From: Guadua angustifolia | Taxonomy: Eukaryota > Streptophyta > Magnoliopsida > Poales > Poaceae | Assembly (NCBI GenBank): GCA_036346375.1 | Contig: CM070511.1 | Coordinates: 4,898,001 to 4,962,000, forward strand | Direction: 5' to 3' | Length of the DNA: 64,000 nucleotides | Shown: one piece after another, positions 32,006 through 43,788 of the stretch | Layout: each line of letters opens with the position of its first letter | Position numbering within the stretch: the first letter of the stretch is position 1 | Made by a program: the position numbers and the translations under genes | The notes under the pieces: model-generated | What the model was told of the DNA's origin: nothing | Database searches by the model: none | The model's input: only the letters and a program-made list of their open reading frames with translations

Positions 32006-35000
32006 TGTAACACCCCAATTTTTGCTTTTCTTGCATTTAAAAGGTATTTTGAATTTTTGGGAATTTCTGGAATTTATTTGGATTTATTTGAAATTATTTG
32101 AATTTATTTTGAATTAAGCCATTTAACAAATTAATTAAATAATAGAAAAGTTAAAATAAAATTTTGCTGGAAATATTTTATTTGAGTCACAAATGTCCTA
32201 AAATATTTTTGGGAATTTTTCCAGAATTTTTCTAGTATTTTTAATGCCCCAAATAAATTATTTGATTTTCTGGAATTATTTTAATCGAAAAAGAATTAAA
32301 AACCCAATGAACAGTGTTGGGCCGAACACTGTGCGGCCCAATTCCGAAAAAAACCCTAACGCCGCCGTTCGATCCGAATCAAGCGGCTCTCGCGTTCTCC
32401 GTCACCCGAAGATCGCCACCGGATTAATCGCCGCCGCCGTGTGGGCCTCGGTCTCCGCGCTTTTCACGGACGCCGAGGGGGCTATTTAATGCGCCGCCAC
32501 CCGGGTTGTGAACCCCACCTCGCGCCGCACACATCCGTACACTCCACGCCGCCCGAGACGCCGCCGTTCGCCCGCGCCGACTCGCCGAAGTTCCCGAAGC
32601 CAACCGCCGAATTCTTTGCGTCGTCCCGTCGCCGCCGGTGACTCTCCGCCGCTGCCGTTGGTACCATTGGACTCCACGCGTCGCGCCGCTTCGGAAGCAT
32701 CACCGCACGTCGCCGGAGGCGCCCTGGAACGCCGCGCCGTACGTCTTCGTCTCCGTCTCCGGTCGAACTGCGCCGCCGCAACGTCTCCGCCGAGCAGACC
32801 TTCGCCCGACCACGATCCAGATCCAAGCTGGCGAGGTGAGGCCACGTCGCCTTAAACGATGAACTTCATCTTCCAATTTCGCCGTTAGATGCAAATCCAA
32901 GGGCCGCCGTCGTGCGTCGCCGTTCACGGTCGCGCGTGTCATCGATAACGCGGACCCACATGTCGGCCGTCGCCGCGTGTGCGATACGCATGAGTCGCCG
33001 ACGGCCGGACCCACCGCCAACCACACCGCACTGCAGCGCACAAGAGACGCCGACAGCGGGCCCACTCGTCGGCCGCACGCCGCCGGGCGTGTGGCGTCAC
33101 CGTGACGTCATGCAGGCGTCACGGTGGGACCCACTTGTCGATGAGATAAGCCGAGCCGTCTTGGCGTCCACGATGACGTCATCTTGGCGTCGGCCGCACG
33201 GAGCGGTCGGGGCTGGCGTCGGCAAAGCCGCGTGTCACTCTCTGGTGCTGACCGTGTCACGGATGACGCAATAATTAGTTTCGAAAAAAGAAAATATTTA
33301 TTTAATTCGGTTTATTGATTTAAAATGTATTTTGAAACTTCAAATGCTTATAACTTTTGCGTTTTAACTCCGATTTGGGTGATTCCAATTTCTATAAATT
33401 TGTAAAATTGTGATCTTTCTGTTTATGAATTTTATTTGAATTTTTGAGCACTGTTTGCCCACTGTTTATTTATTTTATTGTTTGTGTTTGCGTTGCGCGT
33501 AGACGTTGAAGTGCCCGAAGGTTTCGAGGGAGAGGTTCTGACCCAGGAGCAAGCTCAGGAGCCAGAATCAGTACTTTTTGAAGGCAAGTTGTGTTTGATC
33601 ATGTTGAACCTATTAGAAAAATTACTTTGATTTAAACTATTGCATGCTAATTTGATAGAAATGACTCTGGATAAATTTTGGGATTAGTTAAATGCCTAGT
33701 TCTTTGTATGCCACCTTGTCGTATATAATTGTAGGCCATGAATCCTTTGTCACCCTAGGTTGTGGATTAATAGTTGGACATTAATAATTTGCCAACATGG
33801 GTTGAGTAGACCAAGTAGTATGCTTAGCCCTTGCGTGGACATATCATGATTTTGGAATACCAAAGTAAATATTGACTTAATGAGATATGGAACATGATTT
33901 GTGAATGAGACATGTGTTATTGAGTTGATGATGGCACGTGGTGCAATGGTAAAGAACCGGGGTGGGAAAATGATTTAGGCTGGGGCAAATGGCAAGATTG
34001 TTTACGTGGGCCAAGAGTGGCAAGCTGGCGGTCGTATTTGGTTTTATTGGTTTTGGATAATTGAGATCACACTTGGTTAGTCTTGCCTCGGTCAACTAAG
34101 GACTTAACCTTGCGAGCATTTGAATGAGTCTCTCATCTGACCACAAGCTCCGTAATGGGGCGGGCTTAGCTGAGTAAACGGGAAATCTATTCTTTGGTAC
34201 TGTCGTGGTGGTGTGAGGCAGGAGAAGCGGAATGAGAACTCACATAAGCGCAAGAGGGGGCCACAGGTGTGGTAACCAGTCCCTCGGTGTTGAAACCTTA
34301 GCGAAGCGTCTTGGGTTTAGATGGAACTTTGGAAAGGCCGTTCACGGTTATTTGCCTTGGTGGTATTTGATTGTATCTTGTGGGTAAAGTGTATAACCTC
34401 TGCAGAGTGTACAACCTATTCGAATAGCCGTGCTCACGGTATTGAGCATCGCTCGGTGATTACGGTCAAGGGTTAGATTTTTATGAAAATGAATTGTTGA
34501 TGGAAAAATGCTTGGGTTGGTAATGATGAACTGGACTTAGGATGGAAAAATGATTTAAGATTGAAATGTTTGTGAAAGTTATTATTCCTACTACTGTTTT
34601 ACTGCTTTGCAATCTATTACTGTTTATCTTGAATCTTTGTCATCGCTCATGAACCATAGCCTATCCTTTGTACTAAGCCATGCATGTAGAATATTAGAAT
34701 TGCATTACATGCATGACTTCTTTGAGTGCTCAAAGTACTCACCCACAACAACACAACCAGGTTGAAGAAGAAGCAACCCTGCTTTCGGAGGAGGAGTATC
34801 GGGAGGAGCCGCGAACTAGGGAAGCGAGCCCGTCGGTTACTGTGGCAAATTGGTTGGCGCCACGAGTTTATTTTATTTCATTGCTTTTGAATATTTTAAT
34901 AAGTTTTAGCCTGCAATAATCGATCGTTGTAACTTCGACCATAAGGTCGATCAACCATTCTTTTATACATTTAAGAAAAGTACTCTACTATTTAGTTGGA

Positions 35001-35101
35001 TATATACGTGATATGTACCGATGTTGAGGCTGTGTGCACTAAGCGTGATCTGGACTAGTCTTTGAAACACGAGGGTCGGGATTGCACATTCGGTCCCGAC
35101 A
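32006..35101 (+). repeat. G right LTR (complete, 3096 bp)
   Basis: The LTR runs from TGTAACACCCC to GGTCCCGACA. A TATA-like TATTTAA is at 32483. An open frame without ATG spans 32490-32835 and ends at a GTGAGG donor in phase with the block 33503-33583. Several TGACGTCA and CACGTC motifs cluster at 33090-33190. The conserved CTCTGCAGAG block is at 34378-34410. A last-exon region near 34768 is frame-shifted relative to D and C, so this copy has probably lost the split small frame. Confidence 0.92.
33503..33583 (+). CDS. G right LTR small gene, predicted middle exon
   Basis: GCGCGTAG precedes and GCAAGTT follows. The 81 bases are 2 + 78 + 1 and fully open, encoding a Glu-rich peptide starting VEVPEGFEG. 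The preceding open block (to 32835) ends with one extra base, so the frames join. Prediction from sequence only. Confidence 0.4.
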
Positions 35102-35106
35102 TACAC

Positions 35107-36971
35107 TAAGCAGAGACGAGAGGCAAGGAAGGCGAAAAAAAAAAGTCAAGAGGCGAGGAACCTACAGGGGCCGACCTTCGCCTCGTCGAGGTCGTGAAGG
35201 TCTTGTTGCCCCGGCCGAGGGCACCGCTTCTTGACGACGTTGCGACCGAGGGTCTCTAGGCCCGTGCCGACTCCACGTCGTCTGCGGCAGCGGGGCTCCG
35301 AGCTCGGTGCCCCGGAGCCGGGTGAGGGCTCGGAGACCTAGCGGCAGCCGCCGCGCTCTGCTGCTACAAAAAGGAAAAATGCGTCAAACCAGCAAGGCTC
35401 ATGAGCGCGGGCTCGGGGGCTCGACCAGTGGGATCCTCACCATGGCGCGATCGCCCCACTCGACGTGGGTTTCCTTCGCCTCGGGGCGGTCCGCGTCGGC
35501 CGAGGAAGGTCTCTTCTTTCTCTTTTTGCTCGAGCCCATCCCGGGCAGCGGGAGCATCCGCCTGGCCGTGCCGAGCAGCTCCTGGTGGTCCTGCATGCGT
35601 GAAAGGGTCATGGAGGCCCTCGGGGTCGCTCGGGTCGAGCCGATGGTCGGGAGGGGCTTACCTTGGCCTTTCGGCGAAGCACATTCTTCGGCACGGAATC
35701 GTCCATGGAGTAATTGTGCGCCAGCTTCCCGAACATCTTGTTCATCCTGGCGACGACCCAAGACTCCTTCGGCACTGCAAAGGAGAGCAATCCTCAAAGA
35801 AGTGCGAAGGGTGAGCTCGGGCAAGACCACGAGGCAGGGAGGCGTACCAGAAGCACCCTCGCGGGTCGAGTCGATGCGCCCCTGGATCTCGAAGAACGGG
35901 TGCGTCCTCCGCCGCAAAGGGGACATCCGGTTTCGCAGGAAATCGACGGCAATCGCCTGCCCGGTGAGGCCACGCTCGGTCCAGAGATGAATGGCGGCGA
36001 TAAGCTTCTTCGTCGGCCTCGGGATCGTCGCCTCTAGAGTCTCCTTCTTCCGCCGCGGGCTTTCCCTCGTGTAATGACGTCGAGATCCCTTTCTTGAGTA
36101 GAACCACCGCTCGGACCATGGCAGGGGAGTCGAACTTGGATCTTGGGAAGGACCACTGAGCCTGTTATTTGTCGGAGTAGAGGCATCCGACCATGGGGTC
36201 CTTCCTAGAGCGGAAGAGGCTGAAGTACCAGAAGAAGAGCAAGGGATTGGGAAGGATTCCTAGGAACCCCTCGCACAGGTGGGAGAAGATGGTGAGAGTA
36301 AGAATGGAGTTCAGCACCGGGTTTATGAGCTCGATCTACATGGTAGTAAGGACCACGGAGAGGAACTTCGCTCTCCGGGTCCATAAGCGAAGGGCGTAGT
36401 GCTCGGTGCAAATAATCTCGTCGTCCCTGGGGCGTGGCTCGGTCTCGTTGCCTGGCAGCCGCCATGTGAATGGGTCGAGCAGCCCCAGGGTCTCAAGCTC
36501 CTTCATCCTTGCGGGCGACAGGGTGCTCCTCCCCAGCTTGGCCATGGCGATCGCGGCGATTTCGGTCGAGGAGGGGGGAGGAAGTTTTTGTTCGAGCTTG
36601 GAGGCTTGGAGGCTTGGGAACGAAGGGCGCTGGTCGGGAAGTTTCCTCAACAGTCGCTGCGGTTGAGTTTATAGGTCGCACCGTCGCCAAACCCGGTCCG
36701 CGGCACTTCGAAGGGGGTGCCGGCCATGGTTTGGCAGGCGCAATTAAGGCATGAATGCGGTTTCGAGGCATGGCAGGTGTCCACCAGCCGTTTGCAACCG
36801 TACCAGGGTTCCGGAGGTCAAGAGGCGCCAGGTGTCGTTTCGGCACGGCCTGGCGTTACGTTTTCCACCCGACCTTGACCTCAAGCTCGAAGGCTCCAGA
36901 AACCAGTCTCGGTTATAGAGGCCCAAGGACGGGCCGTATTCCGGCCACGACCTTAAGCCTCGGGGGCTAGC
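35107..36971 (-). pseudogene. E2 antisense ORF, N-terminal part ('putative gypsy type transposon' type)
   Basis: On the minus strand an ATG at 36545 opens a frame starting MAKLGRSTLSPARMKELETL. After a stop near 36340 coding sense continues (LTIFSHLCEGFLGILPNPLL near 36250-36300), a signature I associate with the plant 'putative gypsy type transposon' (Transposase_28-like) family. Further fragments reach about 35400 and include a basic KKRKKR cluster near 35520. The part 36546-36971 is GC-rich upstream sequence with a homologue in T1 (5738-5990). Stops and frameshifts are frequent. The name is historical; I see no evidence of transposase activity. Confidence 0.65.
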
Positions 36972-37635
36972 TGACGAGGACTGGGCGTCCCTTAACTGGC
37001 TAGCGCACGGTCATCAGGCCCTTCTAGTTCGTGGGTCCTTGACCACGACCTGGGCGAAAGCCGGGCGCTCGACCTAGAGCGCGTTGGACCCGAGCATGGC
37101 CCCGCACTACCTCGAGCTCTGATCGGCTCATTCGAGGCCGTGGTCCACCCTTGGATTACGGATCGAGCGTTTTGACCGACGGTTGCCGAAGCGCGAGTCA
37201 TGGGGATGAGGCAGGTGCGTGCATCAAGTCCGGGGCAGTGGTTGCCAGCCCTCAACGTGCACGAAGGCCACTTCCCGAGGATCTCTCCCGGCCGTTGCGT
37301 AGAGAGGAGGTATAAGGCCAAGGATGTGCAGTCCCTCAGGGGACAAGGCAGAAGAGATTACAACACACCATAGCTCGAGTTTAGGGTAGCCACCGTCGAA
37401 CTAGAGCTGTAACACACTCTTGTACTCAGAACCAGTTAAGAATACTGCCGCATAGAGCCATTACCTTCTCAGGGGCTCAAACCAGTATAAACCTCTGTCT
37501 CGCGCTCGTTGTCGTCTCGCTCCGACCATCCTCGTATCCACTCTGTTCCTTCGTTTGGGCGAAGCCCAGTTCGGGTCCCATATCACACTGACCCCCCACC
37601 TCATTTCTTGCGGTTGGCAATCCCGATCGTCGACA
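36972..37635 (+). repeat. E2 3' LTR (T1 family)
   Basis: The 664-bp LTR starts TGACGAGGAC and ends GATCGTCGACA. It matches the solo LTR at 54666-55330 and, reversed, the T1 LTRs. A TATA-like TATAAGG is at 37311. The PPT-like GCCTCGGGGGCTAGC precedes it. The five bases after it (AGTTT) lie in the RNase H frame of D. Confidence 0.93.
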
Positions 37636-39605
37636 AGTTTCCAAGAACTGAAGAAGCGTTTAACTTCCGCACCTGTTTTGGTGTTGCCGAATACCAAGGA
37701 TAATTTTGATATATATTGTGATGCTTCGCGTCAGGGACTGGGATGTGTACTGATGCAGAATGGTAAAGTAGTGGCGTACGCATCAAGGCAATTAAGGCCA
37801 CATGAGCAGAATTACCCGACCCATGATTTAGAATTAGCCGCTGTAGTGCACGCTCTTAAAATATGGCGTCACTATCTTATGGGAAACCGATGTGAGATAT
37901 ACACTGACCATAAAAGTCTCAAGTATATATTTACTCAATCTGACCTTAATATGAGGCAGAGGAGATGGTTAGAATTAATAAAGGATTATAACATTGGAAT
38001 TCACTATCATCCAGGGAAAGCAAATGTGGTGGCAGATGCCTTAAGCCGGAAAAGCTATAGTGTGAATTTGGTGTTAACAGAAGATCAGTCTGATTTATGT
38101 AAAGAACTTCAGAAGTTAAGACTGGAAGTTGTGCCGGAAGGATTCCTAGCTACTTTGGAAGTGAAGCCGACCCTTGAAGAGCAAATCAGGGAAGGTCAAA
38201 AAGATGATGAGAAGATTAATAGAATCAAATCCAAGATGAATGAAGATCTAGCCAAGGATTTCAGAGTAGATGAGCAGGGTACCTTGTGGATAAAAAACAG
38301 AATCTGCGTACCCCATAAACCGGAGTTGAAGCAGTTGATACTGGAAGAAGCACATGATTCCAAGTATTCAATTCACCCCGGTAGCGCTAAGATGTATCAG
38401 GATCTAAAAGAAAGATTCTGGTGGCCAAACATGAAGAAGGAGGTAGCTGAGCATGTAGCATTGTGTGACGTATGTCAAAGAGTCAAAGCCATGCATCAGA
38501 GACCAGCTGGACTGCTACAACCATTAAAGATACCAGAATGGAAATGGGAACAAATCGGGATGGATTTCATTACCGGTTTTCCAAGGACTCAAGGAGGATA
38601 TGATTCCATATGGGTCATAGTAGATCGGTTAACAAAAGTTGCACATTTCATACCCGTAAAAACAACTTATTCTGGAGATAAGTTAGCAGAACTGTACATA
38701 GCTCGCATTGTGTGTTTGCATGGTGTACCCAAGAAGATAGTATCGGACAGAGGTACTCAATTTACCTCGAGATTTTGGGATAAGCTGCATCTGACTATCG
38801 CACTAATCTGAATTCGATCTGACATATCATCCATGAGCGGATGGTCGGTGAAAGGGTTAACCAAATACTTGAAGACATGTTGAGAGCTTGTGCATTGACA
38901 TATACCACATCGTGGGACAAATGCCTGCCGTATGCAGAGTTTAGCTACAACAATAGCTATCAAGCCAGCTTGAAAATGTCGCCTTTTGAAGCTTTATATG
39001 GTCGACCGTGTCAAACACTGCTAAACTGGAATGAGACGGGAGAACGTCATGTTTTCGGACCAGATGTACTTTTAGATGCAGAAGAGAAGATCGCTTTAAT
39101 CCGAGAAAGGTTGAAAACTGCACAATCCAAACAAAAGAGTTATGCAGATAACCGGCGTCGTGATCTAAGCTTTGAGCTCGAAGATTATGTATATCTCAAG
39201 GTCACGCCATTAAAGGTAGTTAAAAGGTTTCATGCGAAAGGAAAACTTGCTCCGAGATATGTGGGACCATTCAAGATATTGAGCCACAAAGGAGAAGTTG
39301 CATACCAGCTAGAACTGTCGCAGTCTTTAGCAGGGGTACATGATGTGTTCCATGTGTCTCAGTTGAAGAAGTGTTTGAGAGTACCGGAGGAACAAGCACC
39401 AATAGAAGCCATCGAGTTGCAAGAAGATTTAACTTATAAGGAATATCCAGTGAAGATTTTGGATACCATGGATCGTGAGACCAAAAACAAGTCAACCCGC
39501 TTTTGCAGAGTTCAGTGGAGCAATCATTCAGAAAGCGAGGCAACTTGGGAGAGCGAAGAAGATTTGAAGAAGGATTTTCCCAACCTCTTCTCTAGTCAGC
39601 CCTGA
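37636..39605 (+). pseudogene. D: RNase H, integrase and chromodomain of a chromovirus
   Basis: The frame starts inside the RT-RNase H linker (SFQELKKRL), cut by the E2 LTR. RNase H shows CDAS, DLELAA, YTDHKSL and VVADALSR. Integrase shows an HHCC finger (about 38380-38480), GMDFITGFP and VSDRGTQF. A stop at 38809 follows a small deletion that removes the stretch around the third catalytic region. The frame resumes at 38841 with ERVNQILEDM and runs to 39602, ending in a chromodomain (VQWSNHSESEATWESEEDL). Gag, protease and most of RT lie beyond the insertion and are not found. Confidence 0.9.
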
Positions 39606-39625
39606 ATCTCAGGGTCGAGATTCTG

Positions 39626-39640
39626 TTAAGGGGGGAGGTT
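39626..39640 (+). promoter_or_regulatory. D polypurine tract
   Basis: TTAAGGGGGGAGGTT lies directly before the TGTAAC of the 3' LTR, 20 bp after the pol stop. Confidence 0.9.
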
Positions 39641-41325
39641 TGTAACATCCCAAATTTTGCATATTTTAAATTTTATAATTTAATTTGAATTTTTGAGATT
39701 TTTTGGAAATTCTTTGCAATTATTTGAATTTTTGGAATTTAACTCTTATTTGAAAATTAATTAAATAAGATCAAGTTTCTGGAAAATTTAAATGGAAATA
39801 TTTTATCTGAGTTCAAAATGTCTTAAAATATTTTTTGGAATTTTTCTAAAATTTTTCTGATAATTTTAATGTCTCAAATAAATCAAATGAATTTCTGGGA
39901 TTATTTTTATTGAAAAACAATTAAAACTTCGGATGAGCGATGTGGGCGAGCCCATTCTTGTCTTGCCATACCAAAACCCTAAGCGTCGCCGATTTTTCCA
40001 CCGCACGATTTTCATCTGACGGTTGATGAATGCCCGCGCCATTTCGTTGCCGTGACCGTTGGATCTTCACGCGTGTACGCACGGGATTAGTCCACGTCGC
40101 TTCGTCTCTGAGGAAAGGAAGCGCCGCCGCCGCCGTGCGTTACGGGTAGAAACCGTTGCCATTACTCGTCGTCGTGCATCCCCGCCGCTTCATTAACCGG
40201 CGCACGGTATAAAGCACTTTGTTCCGCACCCGTCGAGCCCTTTCACGCAAACCGAGGATCACCGTAGACACCGCATGCGCTCGCCGTAGTATCGAAGCAC
40301 TTCCGCCGCTGTTGCGCCCGCTCCGGTGATTCTCCGCCGTCGCCGTGACCACCGGAGTAACGGTCGCATCGAGCCACACCTGAGGAGCCAAGCCGTGTCG
40401 CCGGAACCGCATGAGAACGCCGTCGCGTGGGTCGTCTTCTTCCTCTCCGGCTGCCCCAACTCGCCGTGTCCTCACCGGATCGTGGAGCTTTGCTGGTCGT
40501 TGGATCTTCGTTCAAGCGTCCAGATTTGTCCACGTCTTCAATCACCAGTAAGTCTCATCTTCTAACCGTAGCCGTAGGATCTTCAATGGATGGCTAGGAT
40601 AGCGCCACGTGCCCGTAGCTGGGATCGCCTGCGTGTGCTCAAAAACCAAGTTAAGTGTCAGCCGTTGGATTTGTATCGGACGATCTAGATTTGGCCACGT
40701 AGTCGCGTGAATAGTAAACCTCATTTTCAATTGTCAGCCGTTCGATCTTGATCGTGCGGTTGAGATGCTGCCACGTAGCCTAGTTAACTGTAGCTGTTAG
40801 ATTTAGCGTAAGAATTATTAGATCTGAGCCGTAGATTTTGAATTAAACGATCTGGATTCCGCAGTGCACCGAGCCAATCTCGTGTTGACACGTGTACGCG
40901 GAAATCGAGGCGTCAGCGCCGTCGCTGCAGTCGACGTCACCCGAGTATTTGCCACCGTCAGATTTTGATCCGATGGTCACGATTGAGCCACGTGTCAGCA
41001 CCGTGGTGATGCTCAAAAGTGTCGGTGCAATCCTAGCCGTTGATCGCATCGCACGAATCCTGATGCATGACCGGATTAATTAAATCGTTATTCGGTTTAT
41101 TCTTCGCCGTTAGATCGTGATCTGAGGGCTGACATTGCGCCACGTGTCGCCACCGCAGTAACCGAGCTGAACCAACGTTTTGATTGTAGCTGTTCGTTTG
41201 AAATCGGACAGTTGATATTGATTTGAGCTCTCGGTTGATGATTCGTTGCCACGTGTCGCGACCGTATCAAGCCACGTCATCAAGTGGGACCCACTTGTCA
41301 GTCCTTGCACAGTGTAGGGTCATGC

Positions 41326-41443
41326 TGACGTCATAAATAGTAATAATGACGTCATAAATAATTTTTAAATAATAAAAATAAATAAATTTATTCGGTTGGA
41401 AATGTTTCTGATGCTGACGTCATAAACAGTAATGCTGACGTCA
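41326..41443 (+). promoter_or_regulatory. Cluster of four TGACGTCA palindromes in the D LTR
   Basis: TGACGTCA occurs at 41326, 41347, 41415 and 41436. The pairs are about 20 bp apart within each half, as if a short unit had been duplicated. This is the core of plant bZIP (TGA/C-box) sites. The position, downstream of the predicted TATA box, is unusual for enhancers, so the function is open. Confidence 0.6.
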
Positions 41444-41679
41444 TAATTCCGGATTTTACCGTATAAAAATAAATAAAGAAATTCGGTTTATTCTTTTTGA
41501 TTTATTTTAAAAACTTCGAATGGCTATAACTTTTGCGTTTTAACTCTGATTTGAGTGATTCCAATTTCTAAAAATTTGTAAAATCAAGATCTATTTATTA
41601 GTGAATGTTGTGGAATTTTTAGAGTTAAGTTTGCTCTCTAAAAAATGTATTTATTGTGTGTATGTATATGATTTGGTAG

Positions 41680-41760
41680 ACGTTGATTTGCCGGAGGTTT
41701 ACGAAGGGTAATTTCTAGAACAAGATCAAGCTTTGAACCAGAGTCAGCAACTTTTTGAAG
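41680..41760 (+). CDS. D LTR small gene, predicted middle exon (one stop)
   Basis: TTTGGTAG precedes and GCAAGTT follows; length 81 as in C and G. The shared frame is open except for one TAA about ten codons in. The end encodes a Gln/Leu-rich stretch. The stop suggests a decaying copy, although the last exon remains intact. Confidence 0.35.
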
Positions 41761-43007
41761 GCAAGTTATGCTTTGACCATGTCGCTCCTAATTTTTGAAA
41801 TATACTTTGTTTTAAACTATGCATGCTAAATCAACTAAAAATGGCTTTAATTATTTTGGGTGAATTAGCTATTCAACCAAATTGTTTATGCCACCTTGAT
41901 ATCATTTGTATGCCATGATTCCTTGATAACTTAAGTTGGGTAAATTTAGTTGGTTGATAATATTGTGCCAACACGGGAGGCTAGATCGTGAATAGTTGCT
42001 TAGCCATGCTTGTACGTGAATCATTCTATTTGGATTACAAAATCAACACTGACTAAAGAATAGTGAATGCTTTTTAATGAAATGTGGAATGATGTTGGTA
42101 TTAACATTGGAATGTAGAGACACGTGTGGTTCTACATGAAAGATGAATATGAGCATGTGTTGCCTTTGTTAACAACTTGGGGTGAAATTGATTTAGGCGG
42201 GGAAAGTGGACCGAGGCTTCGTGCGGGATGGGCTGTGTGGCAAATGGGGTTGGGTTGAGTGTGGTGAGGGTCAGTGCCAAATTGAGAGAAGGATGTCTTG
42301 CCTTGGTGGGTTAAGGACCTTACCTTGCAAGCCTTTGACTGAGTCTCTCGTACAACCACATGTCCGAATGGGAAGACCTAGTGTAGTAGGATTCGATGTC
42401 TTACCTTTGATACCTCGGGGTGGCGATTACATGGGGTAATCTGTATGGGAGGAGCGTACATGCTACGGCTTGGTACCGAATCCACGGTGTTTGTCGGTCC
42501 TATACTTGACTCTGAGTGAGGGAAGTGATAGCGAAGGCAACTTGGAGAGGTTCTTAGGATAAGATAGAAGTCTCTGAAAAGCTTTATTCACGGTTGCTTT
42601 CGCCTTTGTGGTGTTTGTTTGTATCTTGTGGGTAAAGTGTACAACCTCTGCAGAGTGTCAAAAGCTGTTAGAATAGCCGAGTCCACGGTAATGGACAATG
42701 CTAAAGAATTACAGTCAAGGGGTAGTGTTCTAAAAATAAAATGGGTGGATGGTGTGTGCGGTGTGGTAAAATAAAGTTGACTAGGGACTGTGTGTCCAAA
42801 ATAATGTGGAAAACAATTTGAGATATATATTGGTTATATGGTTTGATGCTTTCAACCTAATTAAATATTACTTTAAATTCATGCAAAGCAAAATAACCAT
42901 TTAAGCCAATCCTTTGTATGAAGACAAGCATATAGTAAATAGATGTGCATTCTGTGCATAACTTGTTGAGTACGGTGTGTACTCACCCTTGCGGACAAAC
43001 TTACCAG

Positions 43008-43063
43008 AAGAAGAGACTACACCAGCCTACGAGGAGGAGTATGTTGAGGAGCCGGGGAACTAG
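43008..43063 (+). CDS. D LTR small gene, predicted last exon
   Basis: After TTACCAG the block is open for 2 + 54 bases and ends TAG. It encodes a Glu-rich peptide with EEEY. C has a last exon of identical length and similar sequence at 59887-59942. Confidence 0.4.
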
Positions 43064-43356
43064 GGGCAAGCCTTTGTCGGAGCGTCTGTGGAAGAGATGG
43101 AGCACCACGAAGACTTATTTTATTTTCGCTGCTATTTACAGTTTAATCTGAATAATGTAAGCCCTGCGTGGCGAACTGATGTAAGGTGACCATAAGGTCA
43201 AACAACTCGATTATATACATGTTTGGATGTACTTTATTATTATTCCGCTGTGTATGATGTGGTACTTTTACCCTGTTTAAACTGTGTGCACTAGCGCGAT
43301 CCTGGACTAGTGCAAAATACATAGAGTGTCCGAATTTGTAAATTTGGGGCATGACA

Positions 43357-43766
43357 GTATCTCAAAATGCAACCGTATCGCCAAAATGCATTTGGGCTGA
43401 GAGGTTCTCTTAAACTGCGTTCAAAATTTTATGGTCCTTTCAGAGTCACTCGTAAGATTGGAGAAGTGGCATATGAGCTTCAATTACCTCCAGAAGCCAC
43501 TATACATCCGGTCTTCCATGTCAGCCAGACTTAAGAAACATCTTTGTTCCCAAGCTGTTCCATTACCCAGCTTGCCATTGGTGGATGCTGAAGGCAGAGT
43601 AAAAGTCACACCAGTGGCAGTGCTAAACCGAAGAATTGTGCCCAGGAAAGGAGAAGTGGTGGCTCAATGGCTGATTCAATGGATGAATTTGTCTAAAAGG
43701 GCTGCCACTTGGGAAGATGTCTCATTCATTCCGTCGACCTTTCCAGACTTCAAGCCTGAGGACTAG
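43357..43766 (+). pseudogene. H: integrase C-terminal end of a different gypsy element
   Basis: The product reads as the distal integrase region: KLRSKFYGPFRV, IGEVAYELQLP, HPVFHVSQ, a chromodomain-like end (WLIQWMNLSKRAATWED) and a stop at 43764. The first part is in a different frame from the second because of a stop near 43533. Wording such as PEATIHPVFHVSQ is typical of Reina/Del-like chromoviruses, so this is not the family of D. It is cut on the left by the D LTR. Confidence 0.82.
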
Positions 43767-43788
43767 CTCTTTCTCAACGGCGGGGAAA

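Larger units (their letters stand above)
29780..35101 (+). mobile_element. G: internally deleted chromovirus (LTR remnant, PPT, full LTR)
   Basis: The segment is bounded by TACAC at 29775-29779 and 35102-35106. It consists of the first 2.2 kb of a left LTR, a polypurine tract and a complete 3096-bp right LTR. All of PBS, ORF0, gag and pol, plus about 0.77 kb of left LTR, are gone. The deletion starts at 31985 and resumes just before the PPT. The two LTRs are very similar over their shared part, though small indels occur. It lies within the antisense-ORF region of E2. Confidence 0.92.
28673..37635 (+). mobile_element. E2: 3' part of a Tat-lineage element, interrupted by G
   Basis: The segment holds an antisense ORF (minus strand, 28673-29735 and about 35399-36545), the PPT region and a complete 3' LTR (36972-37635) of the T1 family. 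Its left end at about 28672 is a blunt junction with the integrase of F. Element G with a TACAC duplication sits inside it. Leader, gag and pol are missing. To the right, the LTR end abuts RNase H coding sequence of D at 37636, so E2 probably inserted into D and was then truncated. Confidence 0.8.
39641..43356 (+). repeat. D 3' LTR (3716 bp)
   Basis: It starts TGTAACATCCC and ends GGGGCATGACA, a variant of the CCCGACA end of C and G. TATA (TATAAAG) is at 40208, and a GTAAGT donor at 40548 follows an open leader. The region 40850-41450 is packed with CACGTG/ACGTGTC and TGACGTCA motifs. The exon-like blocks 41680-41760 and 43008-43063 and the CTCTGCAGAG block at 42625-42658 follow. GTATC after it would be the TSD, but its partner is not in place. 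Confidence 0.9.

Noticed and set aside
36972..37635. Solo LTR
   Set aside because: A PPT and an antisense ORF of the same family lie to its left, so it is the 3' LTR of the truncated element E2.
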